Part shown: piece after piece, positions 26,416 through 37,000 of the stretch
Layout: every line of letters begins with the position of its first letter
How positions within the stretch are numbered: the stretch's first letter is position 1
Made by a program: the position numbers and the translations under genes
Assembly: GCF_002909235.1 (NCBI RefSeq)
Contig: NZ_PHQQ01000013.1
Coordinates: 1-64,000 of the forward strand
DNA: 64,000 nt
Direction: 5' to 3'
From: Arenibacter catalasegens
Lineage (GTDB): Bacteria; Bacteroidota; Bacteroidia; Flavobacteriales; Flavobacteriaceae
Notes under the pieces: generated by a model
Told to the model about the DNA's origin: nothing
What the model saw: only the letters and a program-made list of their open reading frames with translations
Databases searched by the model: none

Positions 26416-27240
26416 ATGTTGGATAGAAAAAAAAAGATTGCAGTTCTAGATTTATATAATGGCATTCCCAACCAAGGGCTACGATGCATACAGGAAATAT
26501 TGGATACATTTAGCGATGAGGCAGATTATCAATTCTTTGACATTAGGGCCAAAAATGAAGTGCCGGATAGCAGTTATGATATCTATATATCTTCAGGAGG
26601 CCCAGGAAATCCATTAGAAGGGGACGGAATATGGGATAAAAGATACTATTCCCTAATAGACGAACTTTGGGAACATAATAAAAATGGCCATTACCCCAAA
26701 AAGTACGTATTCTTTATTTGTCATTCCTATCAAATGATCTGTCATCATTTTGGCCTTGGGGAAATCACAAGACGTAAATCGCCTTCTTTCGGTATCCTGC
26801 CCATCCATAAGACTAAAAATGGAATAGCCGATGAGATATTTTCCAAATTGCCCGACCCCTTTTTTGCTGTGGACTCAAGAGACTGGCAACTTATACAACC
26901 TCGATTAAAAGTTTTTGAGGAAAAAGGGGCAAAAATATTGGCTTTGGAGAAAATCAGGACACATGTAGAATATGAAAGGGCCATAATGGCCGTGCGTTTT
27001 TCCAAAGAATTTGTTGGGGTACAATTTCATCCGGAGGCAGAACCGGTAAGCATGGAATTGCACTTTGCCAAATCGGAAAATGAAGAGAAAGTAGTTGCCA
27101 CCTACGGGAAAAGAAAATATAATAATATGATGGCCCATATCAGGGATACGGATAAATTGGAATCTACCTACAATTCCATCATCCCTGGATTTATTGAAAA
27201 TGCGATTAAAAAAATTGGATTATCCAAGCAAATCTCCTAA
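26416..27240 (+). CDS. class I glutamine amidotransferase domain protein
   Basis: The 274-residue protein is a stand-alone GATase1 domain. The expected nucleophile is C102 in FICHSYQMI, where the usual glycine of the nucleophile elbow is serine. H205 and E207 in VQFHPEAEP complete the triad. It should release ammonia from glutamine, or use a related gamma-glutamyl substrate, for a synthetase partner. Since it is tightly packed with GCS2 and ATP-grasp genes, ammonia supply to an amidoligase or hydrolysis of a gamma-glutamyl product are both plausible. The next gene starts 11 bp downstream. Confidence 0.88.
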   Translation: MLDRKKKIAVLDLYNGIPNQGLRCIQEILDTFSDEADYQFFDIRAKNEVPDSSYDIYISSGGPGNPLEGDGIWDKRYYSLIDELWEHNKNGHYPKKYVFFICHSYQMICHHFGLGEITRRKSPSFGILPIHKTKNGIADEIFSKLPDPFFAVDSRDWQLIQPRLKVFEEKGAKILALEKIRTHVEYERAIMAVRFSKEFVGVQFHPEAEPVSMELHFAKSENEEKVVATYGKRKYNNMMAHIRDTDKLESTYNSIIPGFIENAIKKIGLSKQIS

Positions 27241-27251
27241 AATAGGCATTC

Positions 27252-28445
27252 ATGGTAGAAAACCTTCGTCAGCAATACAATGCAGCATTCACAGATGGGA
27301 AATACAAGTCATTTTTAGAAAGTATTTCTACTACCTATAACCACAAACCTCCTTTTCGTGTTGCCGAGACCCCCATCTTTATCCCAAAATACCTGAAAAA
27401 AAGATTATTGGAGGCCTGCGAACAAGTCAACAAAGTAATCTGTCAACATAATTTTAAGGAACTTACCAAAAATGCCCTTATAGATCCATCCCAAGTAGTT
27501 CCCGGGGAGGATGACCATACTACATTTCTTCAAATGGACTTTGGAATATGTTTGGATGAGAAAGGGGATTTTATGCCACAAATGGTTGAAGTACAAGGAT
27601 TTCCTACTCTTTATTTTTTTCAAGAACTAATGGCCAAAGGCTATCGAGATAACTTCGATATTCCATCCAATTATCATCATTTAAACAATATGACTTCTGC
27701 ATATTATATTGAAAAATTAAGGGAAATTATTGTGGGCGACTGTCCTCCCGAAAATGTGATTCTTTTGGAAATAGAGCCTCATAAACAGGCTACACAAATA
27801 GATTTTTTGGCTACCGCCCACCATTTGGGAATAAAAGTAATTTGCATAAGCGAATTGATTACCGAAGGGAAGAATGTGTTTTACACCAATGACCAAGGCC
27901 AGAAAATCTCGGTACGCAGAATATATAATCGGGTTATTTTTGACGAATTATTTAAAAGGAACGATCTTCAACGGCAATTCGATTTTACCAAGGAATACAA
28001 TGTGGAATGGATTGGGCACCCTAATTGGTTTTTTAGGATAAGTAAGTTTACAATGCCCTTGATCAACAGCCCTTATGTTCCGGCATGCCATTTCTTGCAC
28101 GAATTAGAAAAGTATCCGGAGGACTTGGAAAACTATGTGCTTAAACCCTTGTTCTCCTTTGCCGGATCAGGTGTACTCATCAATGTTACCAAGCAAGACC
28201 TTGATGCCGTCCAAAATAAGGAAAACTATATTTTACAGAAAAAAGTGGCTTACGCACCTGCAATAAAGACTCCAACGGAACCGGCCAAATGTGAAATCAG
28301 GATGTTGATGATATGGGAAAAAGGAGATGAAAAAGCTAAAGTAGTCAACAACCTGGTCCGTATAAGTAAAGGGGAAATGGTAGGGGTACGCTTTAATAAG
28401 GATAAGGACTGGGTGGGCGCCAGCGTAGGTTTCTTTGAGGACTAG
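27252..28445 (+). CDS. uncharacterised ATP-grasp-like protein
   Basis: This 397-residue protein is not a family I can name with certainty. The C-terminal half has ATP-grasp-like features: ENYVLKPLFSFAGSGVLI looks like the lysine and glycine-rich loop, ENYILQKKVAYAPA like the adenine-contact strand, and CEIRMLMIW like the following strand. The N-terminal half contains MVEVQGFPTLYFFQELMA and a nucleotide-binding-like ENVILLEIEP segment. It closes the plus-strand operon and is most likely another amide-forming ligase. The gene ends 47 bp before the convergent ATP-grasp gene, with no strong terminator between. Confidence 0.65.
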   Translation: MVENLRQQYNAAFTDGKYKSFLESISTTYNHKPPFRVAETPIFIPKYLKKRLLEACEQVNKVICQHNFKELTKNALIDPSQVVPGEDDHTTFLQMDFGICLDEKGDFMPQMVEVQGFPTLYFFQELMAKGYRDNFDIPSNYHHLNNMTSAYYIEKLREIIVGDCPPENVILLEIEPHKQATQIDFLATAHHLGIKVICISELITEGKNVFYTNDQGQKISVRRIYNRVIFDELFKRNDLQRQFDFTKEYNVEWIGHPNWFFRISKFTMPLINSPYVPACHFLHELEKYPEDLENYVLKPLFSFAGSGVLINVTKQDLDAVQNKENYILQKKVAYAPAIKTPTEPAKCEIRMLMIWEKGDEKAKVVNNLVRISKGEMVGVRFNKDKDWVGASVGFFED

Positions 28446-28492
28446 AGGTGCATTGGTGCTTTTTATCTCTTTACATCCATTCCCCTGACATA

Positions 28493-29692
28493 TTAGGTAC
28501 TTGCGTGAAAATCAATTTGAATTCGCCTAGTATGTGTATTAAGCAATTCCAATACTCTCTCCTGACTCTCAGATTTTACTATATGCCCTATATGGTACTC
28601 CTTTTGTAGTTGCCAACAAATTTCATGGTCTGTAAAGCAAGATGTATCCGGATATTGAAACCGGCATAGAGACACCACAATACCTGCGTATTCATTTTTT
28701 ACCTTAGGCAGTTTATATCGCTTCCCCTTGGCCATGGCATCTTCTATAGCCGCCCATTCTTTCCATAAATTAATTCCTGTGGCAAAGAATACCATTTCTG
28801 CCAAATGGGCTCCACCGACCCGAGAGGCGGTTTCCAGAAAATAGAATTTCCCCGTTTCCCGAGATTTAATATACTCGCTATGGGAAGCACTAAAGCGCAT
28901 CCCGAAGGCCTTTAATACTTCCACATTTATTTCCTTTAGACCAATGGCATCAGGAGAATTCATCTCTAGGGTAATGGATCTAAAAATACCGTGGCCATGG
29001 GCCACATCCATGGGAGTACTTAAGTATTGGGAGGCCTGTGTAAAAACAATCTTACCATCCACAGATAAAGAATCCACATGGTATACGTCCCCAGGAGCAA
29101 ACTTCTCCAATAGATACTCGTGTCGTCGATCACCCAAGGATTCCAAAACGGACCATAACTCTTCGTTCGAAAATATCTTACGTATCCCGGTTGCAGAGGC
29201 TTCGGACCTGGGCTTAATAAGCCAAGGAGCTGGCACCAACTTTGTATATTCGTCTATATCACAATTATTGAACAATGGGGTGAATGCCGGAACAGGAATA
29301 TTGGCCTCTTCGGCCTTCATTCTCATCGCCAATTTATCCCTAAAATACCTACCTGTGGTTTGGCCCATGCCAGGTATTCTGAAATGTTCCCTTATCAAAG
29401 TAGCTTTCTCAACATCGAAATCGTCCAAGGCCACGATCCTGTCAATTTTTTGTTTGCGCATTAAAAAAGCGAGGCCAGAAATTAAATCTTCCATATTCCA
29501 AACTCCTTCCCGCTTTTCCTGCATATAGAAAATTTCATCAATAGATTCGCGAGGCCACTTTTTGTGTTCCAAACCCTTGGAAGTAATCAGTAATACCTTG
29601 TTGCCCAAAGCCTTACACGACCTTAAGAAATCTTCTCCCTTAAAAAAACTGCTAATACATAAAAAAGTGGTTTGATCGGCTTTTCCTGTCAT
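28493..29692 (-). CDS. ATP-grasp ligase (carbamoyl-phosphate synthase/biotin carboxylase-like)
   Basis: The 399-residue protein has a pre-ATP-grasp N-terminal lobe (LISGLAFLMRKQKIDRIVALDD), then the ATP-grasp core with WLIKPRSEASATGIRKI as lysine loop, YLLEKFAPGDVYHVDSL, and metal-binding FYFLETASRVGG. It resembles amino-acid or peptide ligases of the ATP-grasp_4 group. It is convergent with the plus-strand amidoligase operon and lies downstream of the M17 aminopeptidase gene on the same strand, with a 254-bp gap that shows no clear signals. Confidence 0.87.
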   Translation of the reverse strand: MTGKADQTTFLCISSFFKGEDFLRSCKALGNKVLLITSKGLEHKKWPRESIDEIFYMQEKREGVWNMEDLISGLAFLMRKQKIDRIVALDDFDVEKATLIREHFRIPGMGQTTGRYFRDKLAMRMKAEEANIPVPAFTPLFNNCDIDEYTKLVPAPWLIKPRSEASATGIRKIFSNEELWSVLESLGDRRHEYLLEKFAPGDVYHVDSLSVDGKIVFTQASQYLSTPMDVAHGHGIFRSITLEMNSPDAIGLKEINVEVLKAFGMRFSASHSEYIKSRETGKFYFLETASRVGGAHLAEMVFFATGINLWKEWAAIEDAMAKGKRYKLPKVKNEYAGIVVSLCRFQYPDTSCFTDHEICWQLQKEYHIGHIVKSESQERVLELLNTHTRRIQIDFHAST

Positions 29693-29946
29693 CGTAGTGA
29701 GGTATAACTTATTAGATGTAAAATACCCATTAATCCCTAAAAAGTCGCAAAAACAAAGGAAAAAAATGCTTCTTCGTTTCTGAATCTCCGCAGTTTATAA
29801 TTCGATGCCATAATTGCCAAGGTCATCGCACTTTTTAAACCGTTTTGAGTAAAGAATGTTAATTCATGTAACCCAAGGTTAAACAAGATGGCCATCAATA
29901 ATCTGCAAAAAAGTCATCTTGGAGTTGGCACCCCATTGATCGGAAA

Positions 29947-31443
29947 CTATTTTACCAAACCTGCAATAAAATCGGTCAAAAGTCTTACCCCAAAAGCGCT
30001 AGCTGTTTTCTGGGTATAGAATTCCGCATCCCCAAAGGCTACCCCTGCTATGTCCAAATGGGCCCATTTTGGATGTTTATCCGTAAAAAACTCCAAAAAT
30101 TTAGCAGCACTTATAGCACCGGCAATAGGCTTACCGCTATAATTTTTTACATCGGCAATATCAGATTTTATATCTCCTTCATAGGAATCCCATAATGGTA
30201 ATCGCCACAAACGTTCTCCACTTTGATCTCCTGCAGCTGTCAATTTAAGGGCAAGGTCATCATTATTAGTGAACAAGCCCCCTGCCTCATAGCCCAAAGT
30301 TTGCACACAACTTCCAGTTAGGGTAGCCGCATCTATCATTATATCTGGTTGATAATTTTTATTTAAATACGCAATGCCATCAGCCAATATTAGGCGTCCT
30401 TCCGCATCCGTATCTATAATTTCAATAGTCTTCCCAGCATATGACCCAATTACATCGCCAGGTTTTACAGCCTTGGCATCTACACAATTTTCGGTCGTCG
30501 GGATTATAGCGATAAGATGTACCGGTAATTTTAGCTTTGCTGTCAATTCTATGGCACCTAATACTGCCGCTGCTCCTCCCATATCGCTCTTCATATAATG
30601 CATATTGGATGAGCTTTTAATGGATAGCCCTCCAGTATCGAAAGTAACACCTTTTCCTACCAAGCCTACCTTAGGAGCCTCCATGTTCCTTTCCTTCGGT
30701 ATATATTCCATTATAATAAACCTAGGAGGCTCCTCACTTCCTTGACTTACGGCCAATAGCGATTTCAATCCTAATTTTTCAATGGATTTAGTGTCATGGA
30801 CTTCAACATTATAGCCAAATTCCTTACCAGAACTTATAGCAACTTCAGCTAATTTACTAGGGGTAAGCTTATTGCTAGGGGCATTTACCAACTCTAAAAT
30901 CTTAAGTTGGGTTTCAGCCGTGGCCTTCCCTTTAGCAGTGGCTTTTTTAGCAATTTCCTCCAATTTTATGGGTACAAAAAACTCCAATCCTAATTGATCT
31001 GAATCCCATTTATGCATTTTAGTTTCCGATGTTTGATACAGACCCTTTTTGTAAGTACCTAATATCAATCCACTGACTATGCCTTCGGCCACAAGAGAAA
31101 TAAAGTCAGGATTGAAATCTGCGCTGCGTATATCAATGCTCAAATTGTATGGCAATTTGGACGATTCCACTTGCATAAAGCGCTTAAAGGCATCTATTAC
31201 TACCTTTAGGGTGGGATTTGCTCCTAAGCCCAGACAGTATACCTTCTTTAAATCCTTTTGGTCAATCGGATAAAACAAGGATATTTCCTTTTTCTCAGCC
31301 TTTATTTGTTCGGTCAATAGATCACCTGGTAAATTTAAATCCCTGGCCATTTTAACTATGTTTGCCTCCAAATTCTCACCTTGAACAAAAGGTATAATCA
31401 ATACTTCCGAAGAAGGATTCCCTTGCGCTGTAATTGCAATCAT
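29947..31443 (-). CDS. M17 family leucyl aminopeptidase
   Basis: This 498-residue enzyme removes N-terminal residues from peptides using two metal ions. Metal and catalytic motifs are VGKGVTFDTGGLS, MKSDMGGAAAVL and DTDAEGRLILADG; the last differs from the textbook NTDAEGRL by one residue, which is common. The N-terminal M17 domain is present, so the protein is full length. It lies in the same transcript as the upstream alpha/beta hydrolase (gap 15 bp) and beside the ligase cluster, where it may process a peptide product; it could equally be a general peptidase. Confidence 0.95.
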   Translation of the reverse strand: MIAITAQGNPSSEVLIIPFVQGENLEANIVKMARDLNLPGDLLTEQIKAEKKEISLFYPIDQKDLKKVYCLGLGANPTLKVVIDAFKRFMQVESSKLPYNLSIDIRSADFNPDFISLVAEGIVSGLILGTYKKGLYQTSETKMHKWDSDQLGLEFFVPIKLEEIAKKATAKGKATAETQLKILELVNAPSNKLTPSKLAEVAISSGKEFGYNVEVHDTKSIEKLGLKSLLAVSQGSEEPPRFIIMEYIPKERNMEAPKVGLVGKGVTFDTGGLSIKSSSNMHYMKSDMGGAAAVLGAIELTAKLKLPVHLIAIIPTTENCVDAKAVKPGDVIGSYAGKTIEIIDTDAEGRLILADGIAYLNKNYQPDIMIDAATLTGSCVQTLGYEAGGLFTNNDDLALKLTAAGDQSGERLWRLPLWDSYEGDIKSDIADVKNYSGKPIAGAISAAKFLEFFTDKHPKWAHLDIAGVAFGDAEFYTQKTASAFGVRLLTDFIAGLVK

Positions 31444-31458
31444 ATAAGTGCTTTATAT

Positions 31459-32283
31459 TTAGTTCCTAAAATAAAGGAATTCCAAGGCGGTAGGAAATTC
31501 TTGACTCCAAAACCATTCCTCATGTTTTCCATTTGGATCAATATTGATTTCAATATTCACCTCCGCATCCTCTTTATTCCTTTCTTCAAGAATTTGCTTT
31601 AACTTTTCCACATTCCCCACCATATTTACACTTTCGGCACCACCGGCATATAGATAGATATCGGTTGGATATGGTTGATGAAAATTTATGGCATCAAAAT
31701 AAATTTTTGGCGTAATCCACAAGGAAGGCGAAAAAATCATCAATTTCCCAAAAATCGAAGGATACCTTAACCCTGCATAAATACTAATAAGTCCTCCCAT
31801 AGAACTTCCACCAACTCCCGTAAATTCTCTTTCTTTTAACGTCCTATAATTTTTATCTATATTAGGTTTAAGCGTTTCCACTAAAAACTTAAGATATTTC
31901 TTTCCGTCCCCTTTTCCCCATTTGGTTTCCTTAAAAGGAGAAAACTCCAAAACTCTTTCCTCCTCCGCATGGTCTATAGCTACTACAATAATATCGCCCA
32001 TACCATTTCTAGCCATTTCCGAAAGCTTTTCATCAATGGCCCAGTTACCAAAGGGTCCGCCCCCATCAAAAAGGTTTTGACCATCATGTAAATATAAAAC
32101 CGGATATCTTTTGGAGCTAGACTTATAGCTAAATGGCAGAAGTACTGATATTCTTCTTTTCCTGTTTAACTGCGGAATATCATAATCCTCCGCTATAATT
32201 CTTATCTCAGGGAGATAAGAGATTGGTTTCTCCTGTTGACTTCCATCGCCTTTGATCTTGTTTTCCAACATACTCTTTTCCAT
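31459..32283 (-). CDS. esterase-type alpha/beta hydrolase
   Basis: The 274-residue protein resembles the esterase D/IroE/Fes family. The nucleophile serine is in GVGGSSMGGLIS, and the histidine is in NGKHEEWFW near the C-terminus. KRRISVLLPFSYKSS and YPVLYLHDGQNLFDG are typical of the fold. There is no signal peptide. It is the second alpha/beta hydrolase of the region and starts the minus-strand operon hydrolase-M17 peptidase-(ATP-grasp). Confidence 0.85.
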   Translation of the reverse strand: MEKSMLENKIKGDGSQQEKPISYLPEIRIIAEDYDIPQLNRKRRISVLLPFSYKSSSKRYPVLYLHDGQNLFDGGGPFGNWAIDEKLSEMARNGMGDIIVVAIDHAEEERVLEFSPFKETKWGKGDGKKYLKFLVETLKPNIDKNYRTLKEREFTGVGGSSMGGLISIYAGLRYPSIFGKLMIFSPSLWITPKIYFDAINFHQPYPTDIYLYAGGAESVNMVGNVEKLKQILEERNKEDAEVNIEINIDPNGKHEEWFWSQEFPTALEFLYFRN

Positions 32284-32770
32284 AATTTTAGCCCAACAAA
32301 TGCCGACAAAGATAGTTGGTTTTGGAACAACAGTATAATCAAAGCAAATCTAATGTACTGTGTACCTGCGTATTTTGAATAAATTGTGCATTTTATGTTG
32401 GACTAATTGACCTTTCTAATAATTTTTATTCCTTAAAAAGGAACCCAAAGTAAAAAACCGTATTACCGTTTATCGAAGAAACAATACCGTTGGTTTTTTA
32501 CACAACATTCTTCAGTGCGTTCACAACAAAAATTAAGCAGAACTGTCTATTACCTTTATCTTTACATTGTATTTAAGTGGTAGTGTTTAACCCCAATCTA
32601 ACGCAAAACTTAATTCGAAGTGCTTTTTCCCCAAATCAGCACTTAACCTTAAAGTAAAATATTTAAATAAAAAACCGAATTTTACTAAAAAGACCTACTT
32701 AACTAAAAAAATGCCCCTCCTTGGAGGGGTATTTTTTTTATCTGTATTTCGACAAGTAACCGCTACAATG
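32284..32770. other. intergenic region, mostly featureless
   Basis: This 487-bp gap contains one clear terminator hairpin at 32705-32739 and the upstream region of the minus-strand hydrolase operon. The rest is AT-rich with no recognised gene or repeat. Confidence 0.5.
32705..32739. terminator. bidirectional rho-independent terminator
   Basis: CCCCTCC and GGAGGGG pair around TT (32714-32729), with an A-run before and a T-run after. It can therefore terminate in both directions. It lies 30 bp past the stop of the minus-strand gene at 32771. Confidence 0.85.
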
Positions 32771-33757
32771 TTATTGGAAATAAACAAGCATATGGGCCAT
32801 TTCCTCGGAATCGGGAACGTGCCCACCTCCAAACGTCTTGCCATTGATATGATATAATACCGGTATTACCAGAGCCACCTCGTCTGTTAGGATACAGGAG
32901 CCATGTTCCAAGACAACATTCAGAACACCGTTCCCATCGGCGACCGCAATATTTCCTTCCCCATTTTCTGGCCCAATGGGTGGATTATTGAAATTCACAA
33001 AATCATTCATAAAATCTATTTTCTCGCCTACCTTCCTAGTTGTATTAAGATAGGCCAACCAAAAGGTGTAGGTGCCATTGGGAATCATTCCCTCAAGTGC
33101 TACCTCAATACTGGAGAAATTACCTTTACAATGAACAAGTATATTCCCATGTCCGGTTTGAAATTCTGATAAAGTAATTTGATGTTCATCCGGAGCCTTT
33201 ATTGGAGTTAATAGACCTATGGGGTCATCAAATATATTGGCTGCAAAGAGTGGTTCATAGGGGTCCATTGGAGTATTGCCGTACTTATCCACTATTTCCT
33301 CCAATAATTGAACATTCCCAAAGTTTAAGTGAGCTACGACAGGTTTGGGCTCAACCACAAAATGCACTGTTGCGACCTGGTGGGGCTTAAGATCAACTGA
33401 CATAGGCATGGTAGTCACCGATTCCGAGGATAAAGGAGGCACAATACTAGCACTGTAAACCCCAAAACCCTTTGTCTCACCAGAAAATTTACCATCCACA
33501 TTGGAGAGCATTTCTACTTTTTCCGATGCATTGGTGAAAGTAACCAAGGTATTAGGGTAAGGATTCCCTAGATTATCCTTTACTGTTCCTTTTATTTTTC
33601 CAGTTAGGTACATGTGGGTATCATCATCTGACTTGATGTAACCAAATGCCATGAAAAATAGAACGGAAGTCGATATCACAATTAAAACCCAAATGGTTTT
33701 AATACATTTTACAATTCTTTTAAATTCAATTTTCTTGAAGTTTTTTGTTGATACCAT
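32771..33757 (-). CDS. membrane-anchored or exported protein with carboxypeptidase-regulatory-like domain
   Basis: The 328-residue protein has a long N-terminal hydrophobic segment (about residues 22-43, IWVLIVISTSVLFFMAFGY) that acts as signal or anchor. A small beta-sandwich domain follows (KIKGTVKDNLGNPYPNTLVTF), the usual carboxypeptidase D regulatory-like fold. The rest (about residues 150-328) is a region I do not recognise, with HGNILVHCKGNFSSIEVALEG and GPENGEGNIAVADGNG. No enzymatic motif is visible. It stands alone next to the hybrid sensor gene. Confidence 0.6.
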   Translation of the reverse strand: MVSTKNFKKIEFKRIVKCIKTIWVLIVISTSVLFFMAFGYIKSDDDTHMYLTGKIKGTVKDNLGNPYPNTLVTFTNASEKVEMLSNVDGKFSGETKGFGVYSASIVPPLSSESVTTMPMSVDLKPHQVATVHFVVEPKPVVAHLNFGNVQLLEEIVDKYGNTPMDPYEPLFAANIFDDPIGLLTPIKAPDEHQITLSEFQTGHGNILVHCKGNFSSIEVALEGMIPNGTYTFWLAYLNTTRKVGEKIDFMNDFVNFNNPPIGPENGEGNIAVADGNGVLNVVLEHGSCILTDEVALVIPVLYHINGKTFGGGHVPDSEEMAHMLVYFQ

Positions 33758-34024
33758 GATAAGGTTTTAAAGATATTTTTACTTGAGGGGAAATAATACA
33801 CTTACAACCCAAAGTTATTCCGTCAATTCCCAGAAAACTAACAACATAATCCCACATAATAACAACATAGTTCCATTGCCAATTTTGACAGTATTATTAG
33901 AGATGGAATCATAAAAATGATCCTTGGCAATGTTCCAACAATGGATAATGAAATTTTCCCAAGAATCTAAAAACACGAAAATTATTTATATCTATAAATA
34001 ACTTAAATAAGCCCACCATTTATT

Positions 34025-37000
34025 TTAATAGGCCGACGGTGAAACACCATACAATTCCTTAAAACATTTGGCAAAATAGGAGAGGTTGTTAAATCCTACT
34101 ATATATGCTATTTGGGTAACACTATCGGCTTTTTGTAACAATAATTTAGCTGCCCTTTTTAACCTGAAATTTCGAAGTAGTTCCCCGGGGGCTTCATTCG
34201 TCAGGGCTTTTAATTTACGATGCAATTGTGTTTTGCTCATGGCCAATGCCGCTTGCATTTCCGGAACGCCAAAACTAGGATCGGAAAATTTTTGCTCCAA
34301 CAAAACCAGAACGCTTTCCAAAAATTTTTGATCAATGGAAGTAACCGTTACTTTTTTGGGATCTAACTGTGCCTCCCTATGGGCAAAAAGTTCTCTAAGG
34401 GTTTGTCGTTGTTTTATAAGGTTCTTTATACGTACCATTAATTCCATACCGTCAAAGGGTTTGGTGAGATAATCGTCTGCCCCAGTTTCCAGACCCTCAA
34501 TCTTATTGGCCATGCCGGCCTTTGCAGTCAACATGATAACTGGTATATGACTAGTGCTCAAATGGGTCTTTAATAGCCTACAGAGTTCTATACCATCCAT
34601 TTTGGGCATCATTAGATCCGTTATTATAAGATCCGGCGGGTCTTTAATAGCCAATTGCAAGCCAGCCTCTCCATTAACTGCCTCTATCACCTTGTAGAAT
34701 TTGCTAATCTGTCCTTTTATATAATAACGCATATCGGCATTATCCTCTATCAAAAGAATATTAGCCATTTCTGTCTTGTCCATGGCCAAAAGATCATAGG
34801 TTCCTGGACTATAATTAAAAAATTCATTTTCCAGTTTTAAGACCTCTGTCTTCTTAGAGGTTATTCTTATTTTCTGTAGTGGCAACTTTACAATAAAGAG
34901 GGTGCCCTTATTTACATCACTGGAAACAGTAATAGTTCCTTCCATAAGTTCAACAAGGTCCTTGGAAAGGGATAGTCCTATGCCAGAGCCTTCTTTCTCT
35001 TTGGTAGTACTATTATCCACCTGATAGAAGCGATCAAAAATAAAGGGGAGTTGGTCTCTAGGGATCCCCCTTCCCGAATCTGACACCATAAGCTGCAGTT
35101 GCTGTTTCCTGAAATCGGAGGTAAAAGAGATTTCAGAACCGTCCTCACTAAATTTAAAGGCGTTACCAAGAAGATTATAAACTATGTTTTCCAATTTATC
35201 ACGATCAAAGGAAGTCCATAGCACGGTGTTTGGTATTTCTACTCGGTAATCCATATCCCGTTGTGCTGCAAGTGAGTTAAACGAAGATGTGGCAGCTCTT
35301 AGGCATTTGAAAATATCCCCTTCTGTTGGCGATAATCTTAAACTTCCGTCATCAATTTTTGAAAGGTCCAGTAGTTGATTTACCATGTGTAACAAACGGT
35401 CGGTATTCCTACGAATCATTTTTACAGTTTCTATATTAAGTTTTTGGCTGAAATTTTTTTCCAAATTCTCTATGGGACCCTTTATTAATGTAAGTGGAGT
35501 GCGAAATTCGTGCGAGATATTGGCAAAGAATCGAGACTTAGCTTTGTCCAAATCCTGTAATTTTTCCGCTTGAACCTTTAATTGATTTGCTTGATGCCTC
35601 ACTTCAGATGTTCTAACTGCAATGAGCCTTTCCAGTGCCACATTTTTAGCTTTTAGTTGTCTAGAACGAAGTTTTAGCATCGCCCATAAAAATACTAAAA
35701 AGGCGAGGAAATAGAATAGATATGCCCCCCATGTACGATACCAGGGTGGAAGTATTTCAAAATAAAACGAGCCCGAGGAGCTAATACTACCATAGATATT
35801 CTGTGCTCTTGCCCTAAAAGAATAATCGCCCTCCCTAAGATTAGTATAATCCTTCTTTACCTCGTTGGACCAGTCAGACCATGTGTCTTCAAAACCTACA
35901 AGTTGGTATTGGTATTTGTTATCATCAGAACTAATTGCTGCAAACTCGAAACGAAGTCTTTTATTGGAATATTTAAGCTGGGGTATTACTACCATCTTAG
36001 TGCTACCTCCAAAAATAGCTGAATCCCCTCCTAGGGTTACTTTTCGTATATGAGTTTTAAATAGAGGCTGGAAATTAAATGTGGTATTTAAGTCGTACTT
36101 GATTATTTCTTCCCCTCCCAGCCACAGAATATTCCTGGATTCCCAGAAAGCACTAAATTCTGTAGTACTCCTAAAGCGCTCATCATAAACCCTTTTAACC
36201 AAGTAATGGCCTTGGCCATCACCAGTAGCAGAAAATCGATATCGCCTTCCAACTATAGGATTAGATTCCAATATGATATGTTCACCCTTTTTCTGATAAG
36301 CCCTTGGATATACATAAAGTGAATCCAGGCCAAACTTTTTTCCGAAATGGGCTTCGGGCAAGAATGATTCTGAAACAATATCCAATTTAAATAATGGTCC
36401 ACCCTCCCCGTTGGAAGTCACCAATACCTCGTTTTGAATCAAATACATATTAATTGGGCCTCCAGGGAGGCCATTCTGATATCGATTAACCTTTATCTCA
36501 TTCAAACTGAGTTCCGAGGTTGAAACAGAACTTGGAAGTGTTAATTTTATAACCTTGTTCAAGGTAGTTCCCAGCCAAATAGCACCACTGGCATCTTCAT
36601 CAATAAACTTTATATCCTCAACTATCTGGTCAATATCTTTCTCTTTTTCCCAATGTCCGTTATTATTATAAATGGTAGAAAGACCGTACATCTGGCCTAC
36701 AAATACCCGGTTGGGATTGCTCGTCGATTGATGCAATACACGTGTTCCTGGCAAATATGCAATTTTGGACACTACATTATTAGATATTAAAAAAGTCCCT
36801 TCGGCGGTACCAGCCAAAAGATCTTCACCAAGAGAAAGTAAAGAGAAACAACCTGTTCCTATTTCCGGTGTTCTCTTAAACTCAAGAGACCGATTTTCGA
36901 TATGCTTACCGAGCTTAAAAAGTCCATTATAGGTACCAACGTACAATTCGCCCTTATGACTTATTATGTCAGAAACGGTACCCTCCAAGCCCAATCTTTT

